Source: JAAYLC01 sp035654795 (lineage in GTDB: Bacteria > Bacteroidota > Bacteroidia > Flavobacteriales > Flavobacteriaceae). From it: a DNA stretch of 64,000 bases. The notes beneath the pieces are model-generated. The model had not been told where the DNA came from. It worked only from the letters and a program-made list of their open reading frames with translations, and searched no databases. Both the position numbers and the translations under genes were made by a program. The stretch covers positions 1 through 64,000 of the forward strand of contig DASRWC010000011.1 of the NCBI GenBank assembly GCA_035654795.1, in the 5' to 3' direction. Shown piece by piece: positions 22,780-32,421 of the stretch (positions within the stretch are counted from its first letter, which is position 1; each line of letters opens with the position of its first letter).

Positions 22780-25389
22780 ATGACGTCTCAGGAAATCCGT
22801 TCCCGATTTTTAGAATTCTTCAAGTCCAAACAACATGCAATTGTTCCTTCGGCACCAATGGTTGTAAAAGACGATCCTACTCTAATGTTTGTTAACAGCG
22901 GGATGGCTCCTTTTAAAGAATATTTTTTAGGTAATGCAAAACCGAAAAGTGACCGAATAGCCGACAGTCAGAAATGTTTACGCGTAAGCGGAAAGCATAA
23001 TGATCTTGAAGAGGTGGGGATGGATACCTATCACCACACCATGTTTGAAATGCTCGGAAACTGGAGTTTTGGAGATTACTTTAAAAAAGAAGCCATAGCG
23101 TGGGCATGGGAATTATTGACAGAAGAACTTGGTATAGACAAAGATATTCTTTATGTCACCATTTTTGAAGGAGATGAGAAAGAAGGACTGGCGCGTGATA
23201 CTGAAGCATATGATTTATGGAAGCAGTTTGTTCCCGAAGATCGAATCCTTAATGGAAATAAAAAAGACAACTTCTGGGAAATGGGAGATCAAGGTCCCTG
23301 CGGACCCTGTAGCGAGATCCACGTAGATATCCGTTCTGATGAGGAGAAAGCCAAAATACCGGGAAGGGAGTTGGTTAACCAAGATCACCCTCAAGTTGTG
23401 GAAATATGGAATCTGGTTTTTATGCAATTTAACAGAAAAGCAGACGGAAGTTTGGAACGATTGCCGGCGCAGCATGTGGATACCGGGATGGGTTTTGAGC
23501 GATTGTGTATGGTGTTGCAAGGCAAACAAAGCAATTATGACACAGATGTTTTTACACCTATGATTTCGAAAATAGGTGAGATTACCGAAACAACTTATGG
23601 AAAAGACGAAAAAACAGATATTGCTATCCGTGTTATTGCTGATCATATTCGTGCTGTTGCTTTTTCCATTGCAGATGGTCAATTGCCAAGTAATTCCGGA
23701 GCGGGATATGTGATTCGTCGAATTCTACGCCGCGCCATCCGTTACGGATTTACGTTTTTGAATCAGAAAGAAGCGTTCATATATAAATTGGTAGATACGC
23801 TGGCAACTGAAATGGGTGAGGCATATCCGGAATTAAAGCGAGAGCAACATCTAATTGAAAATGTGATTCGGGAAGAAGAACATTCATTTTTAAAAACCCT
23901 GGACCAAGGATTAATTCTACTTGATCAGGTTATTTCAAATTCAGACTCTAAAGAAATTTCCGGAAAGAAAGTCTTTGAATTATATGATACTTTTGGTTTC
24001 CCTGTTGATTTAACTGCCTTGATTTTACGAGAACGTGGATACTCTTTAAACGAAGCAGAATTTGAATCGGAATTGCAAAAGCAAAAAGAAAGATCACGTG
24101 CCGCAACAAAAGTAGAAACAGGAGACTGGGTGGTGCTCATCCCTGAATCAACAGAGGAATTTGTGGGTTACGATTCTTTGGAAGCTCAAGTAAGGATTTC
24201 GCGTTATCGTAAAGTAGATAGCAAAAAAGACGGGCAGATGTTTCAAGTTGTTTTTAACAAAACCCCATTTTATCCGGAAGGGGGAGGACAAATAGGCGAT
24301 AAAGGTTTTATCAGATCAGCAACAGGAAAAGTTTATCCCATTCTAGACACAAAGAAGGAAAACAACCTTATTGAACATTTTATTAAAGAACTTCCGGAGG
24401 AAATTGAAGGTACTTTTGATGCAATAGTCAATACCGATCAACGCGCTTGTACCGCCGCCAATCATACTGCCACACACTTACTTCATCAAGCATTACGGAA
24501 AGTGTTGGGTGATCATGTGGCCCAGAAAGGGAGTTTGGTTCACCACGATTACTTGCGTTTTGACTTTTCACATTTTACGAAAGTAACTGATGAAGAAATA
24601 AAGAAAATAGAAAGCTTTGTAAACCATAGAATAGCCGAAGGTCTTTCTTTAGAAGAGCAACGAAACATTCCTTATAAACAAGCGATAGATGAAGGTGCCA
24701 TTGCGCTTTTTGGGGAGAAATACGGAGACTCCGTAAGAACGATTCGATTTGGTGAGTCCATGGAGCTATGCGGAGGTACTCATGTGAGAAATACAAAAGA
24801 TATTTGGCATTTTATAATACTTTCAGAAAGTGCCGTAGCTGCCGGAATCAGAAGAATAGAGGCTATTACCAATAGAGCAGCCAGAGAATATTTCCAAAAA
24901 AGAAGTGAATCTTATGACCAGCTTCAGAAGTTACTTGGAAATACTAAGGATCCGATTAAAGCAGTAGAACATCTTCAGGATGAAAACCAGCAGCTCCAAA
25001 AACAGATTGCACAATTCATGAAAGACAAAGCCAGAAATTTAAAAGGAGAATTGAAGGCAGCAATCCGCGATATTAACGGAGTGCAATTTCTTTCTGCAAA
25101 AATTGATATGGATGCTGCGGGTATGAAGGATTTAGCTTTTGAAATTGGCGGTGAGGTAGATCAGTTATTCTTAATTCTGGGCGCAGAACAGGAAGGAAAA
25201 GCATTGTTAACTTGTTACATTTCCAAAGATCTTGCAGCAGCAAAAAAACTGAATGCCGGCACGATAGTACGCGAACTTGGGAATTATATTCAGGGTGGTG
25301 GAGGAGGACAGCCATTTTTTGCTACGGCCGGAGGGAAAAACCCATCAGGAATCGATGAAGCACTCAAAGTAGCTCAAAATTATTTGTAG
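22780..25389 (+). CDS. alaS: Alanine--tRNA ligase
   Basis: 869 residues. Class II catalytic core at the N-terminus (R-S-R-F-L-E-F-F; S-A-P-M-V; motif 2 near M-F-E-M-L-G-N-W-S-F-G-D-Y-F; G-P-C-G-P-C-S-E-I-H), then the editing domain with zinc ligands H-T-A-T-H and C-G-G-T-H that clears Ser- and Gly-tRNA(Ala), and the C-terminal DHHA1-type region with G-G-G-G-G-Q. Length is normal for the family. Transcribed divergently from the M23 gene. Confidence 0.98.
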   Translation: MTSQEIRSRFLEFFKSKQHAIVPSAPMVVKDDPTLMFVNSGMAPFKEYFLGNAKPKSDRIADSQKCLRVSGKHNDLEEVGMDTYHHTMFEMLGNWSFGDYFKKEAIAWAWELLTEELGIDKDILYVTIFEGDEKEGLARDTEAYDLWKQFVPEDRILNGNKKDNFWEMGDQGPCGPCSEIHVDIRSDEEKAKIPGRELVNQDHPQVVEIWNLVFMQFNRKADGSLERLPAQHVDTGMGFERLCMVLQGKQSNYDTDVFTPMISKIGEITETTYGKDEKTDIAIRVIADHIRAVAFSIADGQLPSNSGAGYVIRRILRRAIRYGFTFLNQKEAFIYKLVDTLATEMGEAYPELKREQHLIENVIREEEHSFLKTLDQGLILLDQVISNSDSKEISGKKVFELYDTFGFPVDLTALILRERGYSLNEAEFESELQKQKERSRAATKVETGDWVVLIPESTEEFVGYDSLEAQVRISRYRKVDSKKDGQMFQVVFNKTPFYPEGGGQIGDKGFIRSATGKVYPILDTKKENNLIEHFIKELPEEIEGTFDAIVNTDQRACTAANHTATHLLHQALRKVLGDHVAQKGSLVHHDYLRFDFSHFTKVTDEEIKKIESFVNHRIAEGLSLEEQRNIPYKQAIDEGAIALFGEKYGDSVRTIRFGESMELCGGTHVRNTKDIWHFIILSESAVAAGIRRIEAITNRAAREYFQKRSESYDQLQKLLGNTKDPIKAVEHLQDENQQLQKQIAQFMKDKARNLKGELKAAIRDINGVQFLSAKIDMDAAGMKDLAFEIGGEVDQLFLILGAEQEGKALLTCYISKDLAAAKKLNAGTIVRELGNYIQGGGGGQPFFATAGGKNPSGIDEALKVAQNYL

Positions 25390-25475
25390 GAGGGCTGGAG
25401 CCATTCTTTGCATACAGAACTTATTTCCTTAGCATTCAGGGAAGAGGATTCGTGAGTTATGAATGATCTGATTAA

Positions 25476-26190
25476 TCAAGCGTTGTAGTACTTACTTCTC
25501 CAAATAACGTTGTTGAAATTTTTTCCTTTAGAGCCACCATACAAAACAGTGAGACCGGCTACCGATTTAAAAATGAACAGAAATAGGAAAAAATATTCGC
25601 CCACACCGGGTTCCGGAGTGAACCACCTTATCGGGAGCCAAAGTCAGTAATAAGCTAACGAGACCGATGGTAACGGCGATGTTTTCAACGTTTCGGAACG
25701 GCCACATCATCAGTTTTCGCAACGGGTGCAAATCATGTCCCCACTTGTGTATCAAATAAAAATAATCATTACCAATAGGGGCAAATAATAGAGGATCATC
25801 TGCGTTTTCTAACTTTAACAGTTTGGCAGGAGCCATAATTTTGAAGCCCGACAATGTAGTATGATGTTCTTTTTCGAGTATTCGAATTTTTGTAATGGCT
25901 TCTTCGGGAAAGTCTCCCTTAAAAAATTGAGAATCCAAAAATCTCAATCGGTAATCAACACATATCTTTTGAATATCAGTGATATGGTATATATTTTCTG
26001 AGTCAAGATTTTCGAGATTAAAATCATTTGAATCGTATCCTGAACCTTCTGTCAATTTTTGGTGGATGGCAGCGCGCGTCTCTTCATTATCCGAAAGAAT
26101 TTCCTCAATTTCCTTCATCAGATCACCGGCAGTAGTACGAGAGTTTCTGCCGGCTCTCAATCGTTCTTCAATATCTATTCTGGAAAACAT
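25476..26190 (-). pseudogene. Conserved membrane protein gene with a frameshift near its 3' end
   Basis: The first frame (25567-26190) gives 207 residues that look normal up to a membrane segment I-A-V-T-I-G-L-V-S-L-L-L-T-L-A-P-D-K-V-V, then end in an unlikely tail. The +1 frame carries on with T-P-E-P-G-V-G-E-Y-F-F-L-F-L-F, F-K-S-V-A-G-L-T-V-L-Y-G and a C-terminus N-V-I-W-R-S-K-Y-Y-N-A, stopping at 25476-25478. Removing one base near 25616 restores a single frame of about 237 residues with two membrane helices. The soluble N-terminal part includes F-K-I-M-A-P-A-K-L-L-K-L. Real mutation, sequencing error or programmed shift cannot be told apart here. Confidence 0.7.
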
Positions 26191-26355
26191 ACTATGGTGA
26201 TTTATTTATGACCTTAAAATTACATACCGCAACTTGAGATAGCAAACGTTTTGACAAATTTGTGACTTTCTTGGTATATAAAAATTTTTCGCATTGAACA
26301 CCATATCAATAAGAGACGTAAGATTTTTTATATTTAGAACAACAACATTTGGATT

Positions 26356-27642
26356 ATGAGACTATTCTTGTTTTGGTTTTTATTAAATTCTCTCTTTATG
26401 ACCGGTCAAAATTATGCTTCTAAAGCAATACCATTTCACAAACCCTTTGATCTCGATTTGCTGATAACTGCAGCAAAGGATAAAAAATTGGTTATGATGG
26501 GTGAGGCAAGCCATGGCACTCATGAATATTATCTGTGGCGGGATGCCATAAGTAGAAGGCTTATCAGCGAACACAATTTCCGTTTTATAGCCGTGGAGGG
26601 GGACTTTGCCGGTCTTTATGAACTCAACAGATATATAAAAAACGAACCCGGTGCGGCTTCTTCTGCGAGAGATGTGTTAAGAAAACTCAATAGATGGCCC
26701 AGATGGATGTGGGCTAATGAAGAGGTTGCAGATCTTGCAGAATGGTTAAAAGAACACAATGAAAATCTTCCTGAAGAAAAGAAAGTGGGATTTTACGGAA
26801 TGGATGTTTATGACGAATGGTATTCAAAGGAAGTAGTGCTGCGTTTGCTGAAGAAAATTGATAAAGACTTGTATAAAAAAGTTCAGAAGGAATATGATTG
26901 TTTTCACCCGTACAAAGGAGAAAGTTGGGAATATGCCAGGGCTGTAAAAGCCGGAAAGAAACCTTGTAATGAAGCCACCAAACGAGTAGTGGAATTAATC
27001 AGGAAATATCGGGATGAATTAGAAAAACTACCGGATGACGAATATTTTTACCTTCTTCAAAATGCCATAGTGGTTCACAATGCTGAGGAATTTTATCGGG
27101 TGAGTCTTGATAAGGATGATGCACTATCGTGGAATTCAAGGGTATTTCATATGCACGAAACCATAAAAGATTTATTTGAGATGTATGGCGAATCGGCAAA
27201 AGGAATCGTCTGGGCTCACAACACTCATATTGGTGACGCTTCCTATACCAATATGCGAAATTTTGGAGAAAAAAATATCGGGCAGTTAACCCGTGAATAT
27301 TTTGGAGCATCGGAAGTTTTTTTGATTGGTCTTATTGGCTATGAGGGGAAAGTGATGGCCGGCGCAAGTTGGGGAGCACCGATGCAGGTAATGACAATTC
27401 CGAAACCTATAGCCGGAAGTATTGAATCTCAATTATATCGAGTACCGGGCGACCAGTTTTTCATTATTTTTAATGAGGAAGATCGTAGAGATAAGAATTT
27501 GTCATTAACAGGAAATCGTGCTGTGGGTGTCGTTTATAATCCAAATCGGGACCGTGCTCAGTTTGTACCTACTATAGTCCCGATGCGGTATGATGCTTTA
27601 TTATTCTTTAAACAGACTACAGCACTTCGAGTTATTGAATAA
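26356..27642 (+). CDS. Erythromycin esterase family protein (secreted)
   Basis: 428 residues. N-terminal signal peptide (hydrophobic residues 2-17), then the family blocks M-M-G-E-A-S-H-G-T-H-E-Y-Y-L-W-R-D with the conserved Glu and His, V-E-G-D-F-A, R-W-P-R-W-M-W, and A-H-N-T-H-I-G-D-A. Most members are hydrolases of unknown substrate; only a few (EreA/EreB type) open macrolide rings. A resistance role should not be assumed for a chromosomal Bacteroidota copy with a signal peptide. Confidence 0.88.
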   Translation: MRLFLFWFLLNSLFMTGQNYASKAIPFHKPFDLDLLITAAKDKKLVMMGEASHGTHEYYLWRDAISRRLISEHNFRFIAVEGDFAGLYELNRYIKNEPGAASSARDVLRKLNRWPRWMWANEEVADLAEWLKEHNENLPEEKKVGFYGMDVYDEWYSKEVVLRLLKKIDKDLYKKVQKEYDCFHPYKGESWEYARAVKAGKKPCNEATKRVVELIRKYRDELEKLPDDEYFYLLQNAIVVHNAEEFYRVSLDKDDALSWNSRVFHMHETIKDLFEMYGESAKGIVWAHNTHIGDASYTNMRNFGEKNIGQLTREYFGASEVFLIGLIGYEGKVMAGASWGAPMQVMTIPKPIAGSIESQLYRVPGDQFFIIFNEEDRRDKNLSLTGNRAVGVVYNPNRDRAQFVPTIVPMRYDALLFFKQTTALRVIE

Positions 27643-27703
27643 GAAAATAAGAATTGCCTTTGGCAGGCAAATTGTATATTTACATCCTTAAAAATAGGAA
27701 ATT

Positions 27704-28273
27704 ATGATAAGAAGTCTTTTCATTACCCTCTCTCTGCTCATTTCCGGCGCAGGTTTTAGTCAGAAGTATCTGGATAAGAACATGGCAGAAGTCACAACCA
27801 CATGGAATAATGCAGAATTTTCGTCAGCCAAATCAGTTTCTGAAAATATTGCATCTATGGAGGAACTGAGTATTTATACGCAATTAATGAAAGACAAGCA
27901 GTTGCAACAAATCTTGGATAAGGAAGAGATGGTAACGATTTTTGTAATTCACAATGACGCTTTTTCCGATTTAAAAAAGAAGCAAAAAGACTCTTTATTT
28001 GCAAACAAGAAGGGAATAGAGAAAATGATCACTTTTTTAGCAATTCCGGGTCGTGTTGATAGGAATGGAATGGAAGTGGCGGCCCGAAAGAATAAAAATA
28101 AAGCCCAATTTGCCACTTTGAATGGAGAAAGTCTTATTGTTATTGAGGAAAACGGAAAACTATTTCTTCAAGATGCAAATGGAAAGAGAGCCGCAGTTAT
28201 TGCTTCCAATTTTTATCACAAGAATGGCCTCTTCCATATCATAGATAAACGTCTTTCTCCGGATAGAAAATAG
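27704..28273 (+). CDS. Secreted fasciclin (FAS1) domain protein
   Basis: 189 residues. Signal peptide ending about G-F-S-Q, then one FAS1-like domain. The usual F-A-P-T-N-x-A-F block is replaced by T-I-F-V-I-H-N-D-A-F-S-D-L, and the closing block is G-L-F-H-I-I-D-K-R-L-S-P, so it is divergent from the nos-operon FAS1 protein. TATATTTA at 27675-27682 may be its -7 element. It ends 2 bp from a convergent gene. Confidence 0.78.
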   Translation: MIRSLFITLSLLISGAGFSQKYLDKNMAEVTTTWNNAEFSSAKSVSENIASMEELSIYTQLMKDKQLQQILDKEEMVTIFVIHNDAFSDLKKKQKDSLFANKKGIEKMITFLAIPGRVDRNGMEVAARKNKNKAQFATLNGESLIVIEENGKLFLQDANGKRAAVIASNFYHKNGLFHIIDKRLSPDRK

Positions 28274-28275
28274 CT

Positions 28276-28905
28276 TTAATCGATTTCCACAAACCCGTTT
28301 AGGAGTTGCTCAACTTGGGAGCGTTGCGTCTCAAGTATTTCCGGAGAAGTGTAAACGGTGTATTGAACGGCACCATCCTTTCCGGAGTAATAGTAGCCGA
28401 GAAAAGTAAATTCGGCACCATGGAATAGACCGTTCATCTCGAGCATCAAAATTTTCAATCCGTTTACATTCCTATATTCTTCTTTAACAATTTCCACATC
28501 CGGAATCATAGTTCTAAGATTTTCTACCGCGATATGTCGAAGTGCTTCCAATGGAAATGGAAATTTCTCAACAATAATGACCGCATATACATCTCCTTCT
28601 TCTTTCAGCTGAAGTTCGAATTCTGCATCTTCATTAGAAACAGCTTTTTTGAAACTCCACTTCTGAGGGTCCAGCCAGAAGCCAACTTTAAGGATCTTAC
28701 TTTTTAAGAGGAAACCGGCCGATTCGCTTTTGGTGAATTTTGTAGAATTTTCTTGAATGGTAGAAGCATCCGGAATTTTGTTTAAATATTTCCAAGTGCC
28801 ATTGGTGTACAGAATTACTTCGTCTCCCTGATCTGTAATGGCTTTTATTTGCGCTTGTAAAAGAGCGGAACTCAGTATTAATAAGAATAGTAGCGTTTTT
28901 CTCAT
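28276..28905 (-). CDS. Secreted protein of unknown function, downstream of pheT
   Basis: 209 residues from ATG 28905; the longer frame (to 28947) runs into pheT and gives no signal peptide. The signal peptide ends about L-L-Q-A-Q. Then comes A-I-T-D-Q-G-D-E-V-I-L-Y-T-N-G-T-W-K-Y-L, a short beta motif common in secreted Bacteroidota proteins, followed by an alpha/beta domain. It starts 10 bp after pheT and so probably shares its transcript. Periplasmic location is likely; role unknown. Confidence 0.75.
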   Translation of the reverse strand: MRKTLLFLLILSSALLQAQIKAITDQGDEVILYTNGTWKYLNKIPDASTIQENSTKFTKSESAGFLLKSKILKVGFWLDPQKWSFKKAVSNEDAEFELQLKEEGDVYAVIIVEKFPFPLEALRHIAVENLRTMIPDVEIVKEEYRNVNGLKILMLEMNGLFHGAEFTFLGYYYSGKDGAVQYTVYTSPEILETQRSQVEQLLNGFVEID

Positions 28906-28915
28906 TTTTAAATTT

Positions 28916-31336
28916 TTATCTAAGAGAGGCTCCAAAGTCTGTTTCAAACTTTTTTCGCAATTTCTCCATAATTTTATCTATCTGCACATCTGTCATTGTT
29001 TTCTCCTCGTCTCGAAATATAAATTTGAGGGCATAACTTTTTTTCCCTTCAGGCAGATTTTTACCTGTGTAAACATCAAAGAGTTCCACTTTTTTCAACA
29101 GTTTCTTTTCCGTTTGAAAGGAGGCCTTTCTCAGACTGTCAAAGCTGATGTTTTCATCCAATAAAAGTGCGAAATCTCTTTCTGTTCCCGGATATTTTGG
29201 AATTGGTTGAACGTGGAAATTGGAAGTTGGAACCTGGTTCAATATTTCAGCCCAATCAAAATCAGCATAAAAAACCTCAGTATGAACATCCATTTTTTTG
29301 CGTAGTTTTTTGTTCAAAATTCCGAATTGCACCAGTGACTTTTTATTTCTTTCAAAGGAAATGCCTTCTGAGAAAATATCAGAGACTTGGGTTTCTTCAT
29401 TAACATCTGACAATCCCAAACGATCGAAAATGGCTGCTACAATTCCTTTCCCGAAGAAGAAATCCGATTTTCTATTGGGAATTGCCCAATTTCCTTCATT
29501 GCGCATTCCACTAATAAAGATCGTCAAGTGTTTTTTCTCATTATAGTTGTCGTTTTCTTGGGAATAGCTTTTTCCAAATTCGAACAATAACAAATTGTTG
29601 TTGTTTCTATTTTGGTTATAAGCGATGGTTTCCAGGCCCGAAAAAACCATAGAAGGTCTCATAATAGAAAGTTCCAGACTCAATGGATTGAGAATTTTTA
29701 CCTCTTTTCCTTTTATTTCAGAAGCTGTTTCTGAATATTTTGGGCTGGAAAGAGAGTTGTTCAACATTTCGTGAAACCCTTGCGAAGTCAGAAAAGCGCC
29801 TATTTTATTTTGAACCTGATAATCCTCAACAAGACCTATGGGAGCTGTACTTGCATTTAATTTTTGGGAGAATTTGATATTATTATATCCGTAAACTCTC
29901 AGAATCTCTTCAATAACATCCACCTCACGGGTAACATCATTTCTATAGGGTGGCACCGTCATTCCGATTCCCGTTTCGGTCATGTTTGTAATTTTCATTT
30001 CCAGGGAAGTAAGAATGTTTTTGATGGTTTCCATGGGAATTTTCTCCCCGATAAGCTGAGATGCTTTTTGAAACTGAAGAAAAACAGGATGTCCTTCAAT
30101 CTTTTTCGGATAGAGGTCAATCAAATCGCTTGTTATAGTTCCACCAGCCAGTTCTTTAATCAGAATAACCGCTCGGCGCAGTGCATAATCGGCTATGTTA
30201 GGATCTACTCCGCGTTCAAAACGGAAAGATGCATCGGTGCTAATTCCGTGTCTTTTGGCCGTTTTTCGAACGGTGACCGGATCAAAATATGCACTTTCCA
30301 GAAAAATGGAAGTCGTTTCCGAAGATACTCCACTATTGAATCCGCCAAATACTCCGGCAATAGCCAGAGGTTTTTCAGCATCGCAGATCATTAAATCTTC
30401 CTCGTGGACTGTTCTCTCCACCCCGTCAAGCGTGACAAATTTTGTTCCTTTTTCTATGGTTTTTACATGAATCTCATTGCCCATGATTTTAGCCGTATCA
30501 AAGGCGTGAAGAGGCTGTCCTAATTCGTGCAGAACATAATTGGTCGCATCCACAATGTTGTTAATGGGGGAGAGTCCAATGGCTTTGAGTCGGTTTTGTA
30601 ACCATGTTGGTGAAGGAGCCACTTTGATATCGCTCATGGTAATTCCGCAATATCGCGGAGCGCGTGTGGCATCTTCTACCTGTACTTTTATCTTGTGGGT
30701 GCGATTATCTACTCTAAAATTTGTTGTTGAAGGAGTAATGACTTTTGAAGTCACGCCCCGTTGCAAAAGGCCTGCTTTTAGGTCTCTGGCTACTCCCCAA
30801 TGACTCATTGCATCAGCGCGATTGGGAGTTAATCCAATTTCAAAAACCTTATCATTTTCGATTTTAAAAACGGTTGCGGCAGGTGTTCCGGATTTAATTT
30901 TCCCATCAAGAACCATAATTCCTTCGTGAGCATCGCCTATTCCCAATTCTTTTTCTGAACAAATCATTCCTTCGCTGACTTCTCCGCGAATTTTAGTTTT
31001 AGCAATTTTGAATTCACCTTCCGAAGTATGTAAAGTGGTCCCGATGGTGGCTACCAAAACTTTTTGATTGACAGCTACATTGGGAGCACCGCACACAATT
31101 TGCAGCGTAGTGTTTTTGTCAATTTCAACCTGGGTAAGTTTAAGTTTATCGGCATTAGGATGTGGTTCACAATTTTTCACGTGTCCCACCACCACACCTT
31201 CCAAACCTCCTTTTATAGGAGAAAAATCTTTAATACCTTCTACTTCCAAACCTAAATCTGTCAAGAGTTCGCCGGTCTGAGTAGCATCATAAGGAATCTC
31301 GATAAACTGTTTTAGCCAGTTGTATGAAATCTGCAT
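28916..31336 (-). CDS. pheT: Phenylalanine--tRNA ligase beta subunit
   Basis: 806 residues, bacterial length. N-terminal tRNA-binding (EMAP-like) domain with V-G-H-V-x-x-C-x-x-H-P-N-A-D-K-L, a B3/4 editing domain, a B5 domain, the catalytic-like core (R-P-S-M-V-F-S-G-L), and C-terminal FDX-ACB domain (P-K-Y-P-G-T-E-R-D-F-A-L-L). It forms the alpha2-beta2 enzyme with PheS; pheS is not next to it here. Confidence 0.97.
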   Translation of the reverse strand: MQISYNWLKQFIEIPYDATQTGELLTDLGLEVEGIKDFSPIKGGLEGVVVGHVKNCEPHPNADKLKLTQVEIDKNTTLQIVCGAPNVAVNQKVLVATIGTTLHTSEGEFKIAKTKIRGEVSEGMICSEKELGIGDAHEGIMVLDGKIKSGTPAATVFKIENDKVFEIGLTPNRADAMSHWGVARDLKAGLLQRGVTSKVITPSTTNFRVDNRTHKIKVQVEDATRAPRYCGITMSDIKVAPSPTWLQNRLKAIGLSPINNIVDATNYVLHELGQPLHAFDTAKIMGNEIHVKTIEKGTKFVTLDGVERTVHEEDLMICDAEKPLAIAGVFGGFNSGVSSETTSIFLESAYFDPVTVRKTAKRHGISTDASFRFERGVDPNIADYALRRAVILIKELAGGTITSDLIDLYPKKIEGHPVFLQFQKASQLIGEKIPMETIKNILTSLEMKITNMTETGIGMTVPPYRNDVTREVDVIEEILRVYGYNNIKFSQKLNASTAPIGLVEDYQVQNKIGAFLTSQGFHEMLNNSLSSPKYSETASEIKGKEVKILNPLSLELSIMRPSMVFSGLETIAYNQNRNNNNLLLFEFGKSYSQENDNYNEKKHLTIFISGMRNEGNWAIPNRKSDFFFGKGIVAAIFDRLGLSDVNEETQVSDIFSEGISFERNKKSLVQFGILNKKLRKKMDVHTEVFYADFDWAEILNQVPTSNFHVQPIPKYPGTERDFALLLDENISFDSLRKASFQTEKKLLKKVELFDVYTGKNLPEGKKSYALKFIFRDEEKTMTDVQIDKIMEKLRKKFETDFGASLR

Positions 31337-31361
31337 AATCTTTTTCTATTTCAAAACTGCG

Positions 31362-31369
31362 CAAAGATA
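31362..31369 (-). promoter_or_regulatory. pheT -7 promoter element
   Basis: On the minus strand TATCTTTG matches TAnnTTTG and lies 26 bp before the pheT ATG. Confidence 0.5.
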
Positions 31370-31434
31370 AGATTTAGATTCCTAAAGACTGTGGGTAAAA
31401 CTTCAGATTTTAGCAGATGAAAGGTCATCAGCTT

Positions 31435-31830
31435 TTAAATCGTAATGAGCCATTTTCGAAGCAGATGCCTGAAACGACGAATTTCTTTTAGAATAACGGG
31501 TACATATTCCTTTCCGTTGCTGTTGGCGTTCTCAAGCCTCTGACAATTATAATAGAGTCTATTGCAAAGATTCAAAATAGAAATTGCATGACGGTGTTTG
31601 TCCTCTTGAAAATACTCCTCTTCAGCCTTTAAAATATGCGGCCCCAGAGAAAAAGATTGTTGAACAATATCTCCTGAAATATATATATGCGGATCTTCAT
31701 AATTTCTGATATCCTTCTCTGATAAATCCTGCGAAAGATATTCTGACAAGTGATGAGCCAATCGTAGAATCTCCTGAGCTTTTGAATAAATGGGAGAATA
31801 ACGGTTATTATGTAATGAAGAGGTAAACAT
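31435..31830 (-). CDS. Hypothetical helical protein
   Basis: 131 residues from ATG 31830; the extension to 31881 is not supported. The sequence is mainly helical and soluble: I-Y-S-K-A-Q-E-I-L-R-L-A-H-H-L-S, then K-A-E-E-E-Y, H-A-I-S-I-L-N-L-C-N-R-L-Y-Y-N-C and a basic C-terminus R-R-F-R-H-L-L-R-K-W. A four-helix bundle is plausible. No family recognised. It is divergent from the Lrp-type regulator next door, which could control it. Confidence 0.6.
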   Translation of the reverse strand: MFTSSLHNNRYSPIYSKAQEILRLAHHLSEYLSQDLSEKDIRNYEDPHIYISGDIVQQSFSLGPHILKAEEEYFQEDKHRHAISILNLCNRLYYNCQRLENANSNGKEYVPVILKEIRRFRHLLRKWLITI

Positions 31831-31930
31831 ATTGATTCTTAGAAAAATAAGTGTATCAAATGTAGAAAGTTTAAAATACAATAGCTAAAACAATCTTAAG
31901 TATGAGAGAATTTTGCTTTAAAATTTAAAG

Positions 31931-31938
31931 TATATTTG
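31931..31938 (+). promoter_or_regulatory. -7 element of the Lrp/AsnC gene
   Basis: TATATTTG matches TAnnTTTG and lies 17-24 bp before ATG 31955. The surrounding AAATTTAAAG sequence is A/T-rich and nearly palindromic, which would suit an Lrp-type autoregulatory site. Confidence 0.45.
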
Positions 31939-31954
31939 AATAAAACTTTAAAAA

Positions 31955-32416
31955 ATGCTCGACAGTATAAATTGGAAAATTCTAAGATGTCTTCAACAAA
32001 ATGCCCGCATGTCAAATACCGCAATAGGAAAAGAAGTGGGTATCAGTTCCCCGGCAGTATCAGAGCGCATAAAAAAGATGGAAGATGCAGGAATTATTAC
32101 CAGGTATATCACCTTAGTGTCTCCTTATGAAACCGGTTTTCAATTAAAAGCAATTATCACTCTGCGCGCTTTTATGGGTAAACTAAAACCTTTCCTGGAA
32201 ATTGTTCAGACTTATGATGAGGTTATAAATTGTTACCGCATCACCGGAAACGAAAATATTGTAATGGAAGTGGTATTAAAAAATCAAAAGCATTTAGAAA
32301 CTTTTATAGATCAACTCATTGTTTACGGCGAAACAAAAACACAAATTGTTCTTTCTCAAGTTGTCAAATACAATAGTATAAAACCTTTTCATCCACCGAT
32401 GGGGAAAAAAGAGTAA
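31955..32416 (+). CDS. Lrp/AsnC family transcriptional regulator
   Basis: 153 residues. N-terminal helix-turn-helix (D-S-I-N-W-K-I-L-R-C-L-Q-Q-N-A-R-M-S-N-T-A-I-G-K-E-V-G-I-S-S-P-A-V-S-E-R-I), then an RAM/AsnC ligand-binding domain with C-Y-R-I-T-G-N-E-N-I-V. These proteins form octamers and sense amino acids. It faces a convergent EamA transporter 5 bp away, and its target could be that gene or the divergent hypothetical one. Confidence 0.92.
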   Translation: MLDSINWKILRCLQQNARMSNTAIGKEVGISSPAVSERIKKMEDAGIITRYITLVSPYETGFQLKAIITLRAFMGKLKPFLEIVQTYDEVINCYRITGNENIVMEVVLKNQKHLETFIDQLIVYGETKTQIVLSQVVKYNSIKPFHPPMGKKE

Positions 32417-32421
32417 TGGGT

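Noticed and set aside
25470..25479. TGATTAATCA palindrome near the end of the frameshifted gene
   Set aside because: Spacer is 2 bp, not 4, and it overlaps the stop codon of the second frame; not an Fnr-type site.
26356..27642. Macrolide resistance gene
   Set aside because: Family membership is clear, but chromosomal context, signal peptide and lack of mobile elements give no support for a resistance role.
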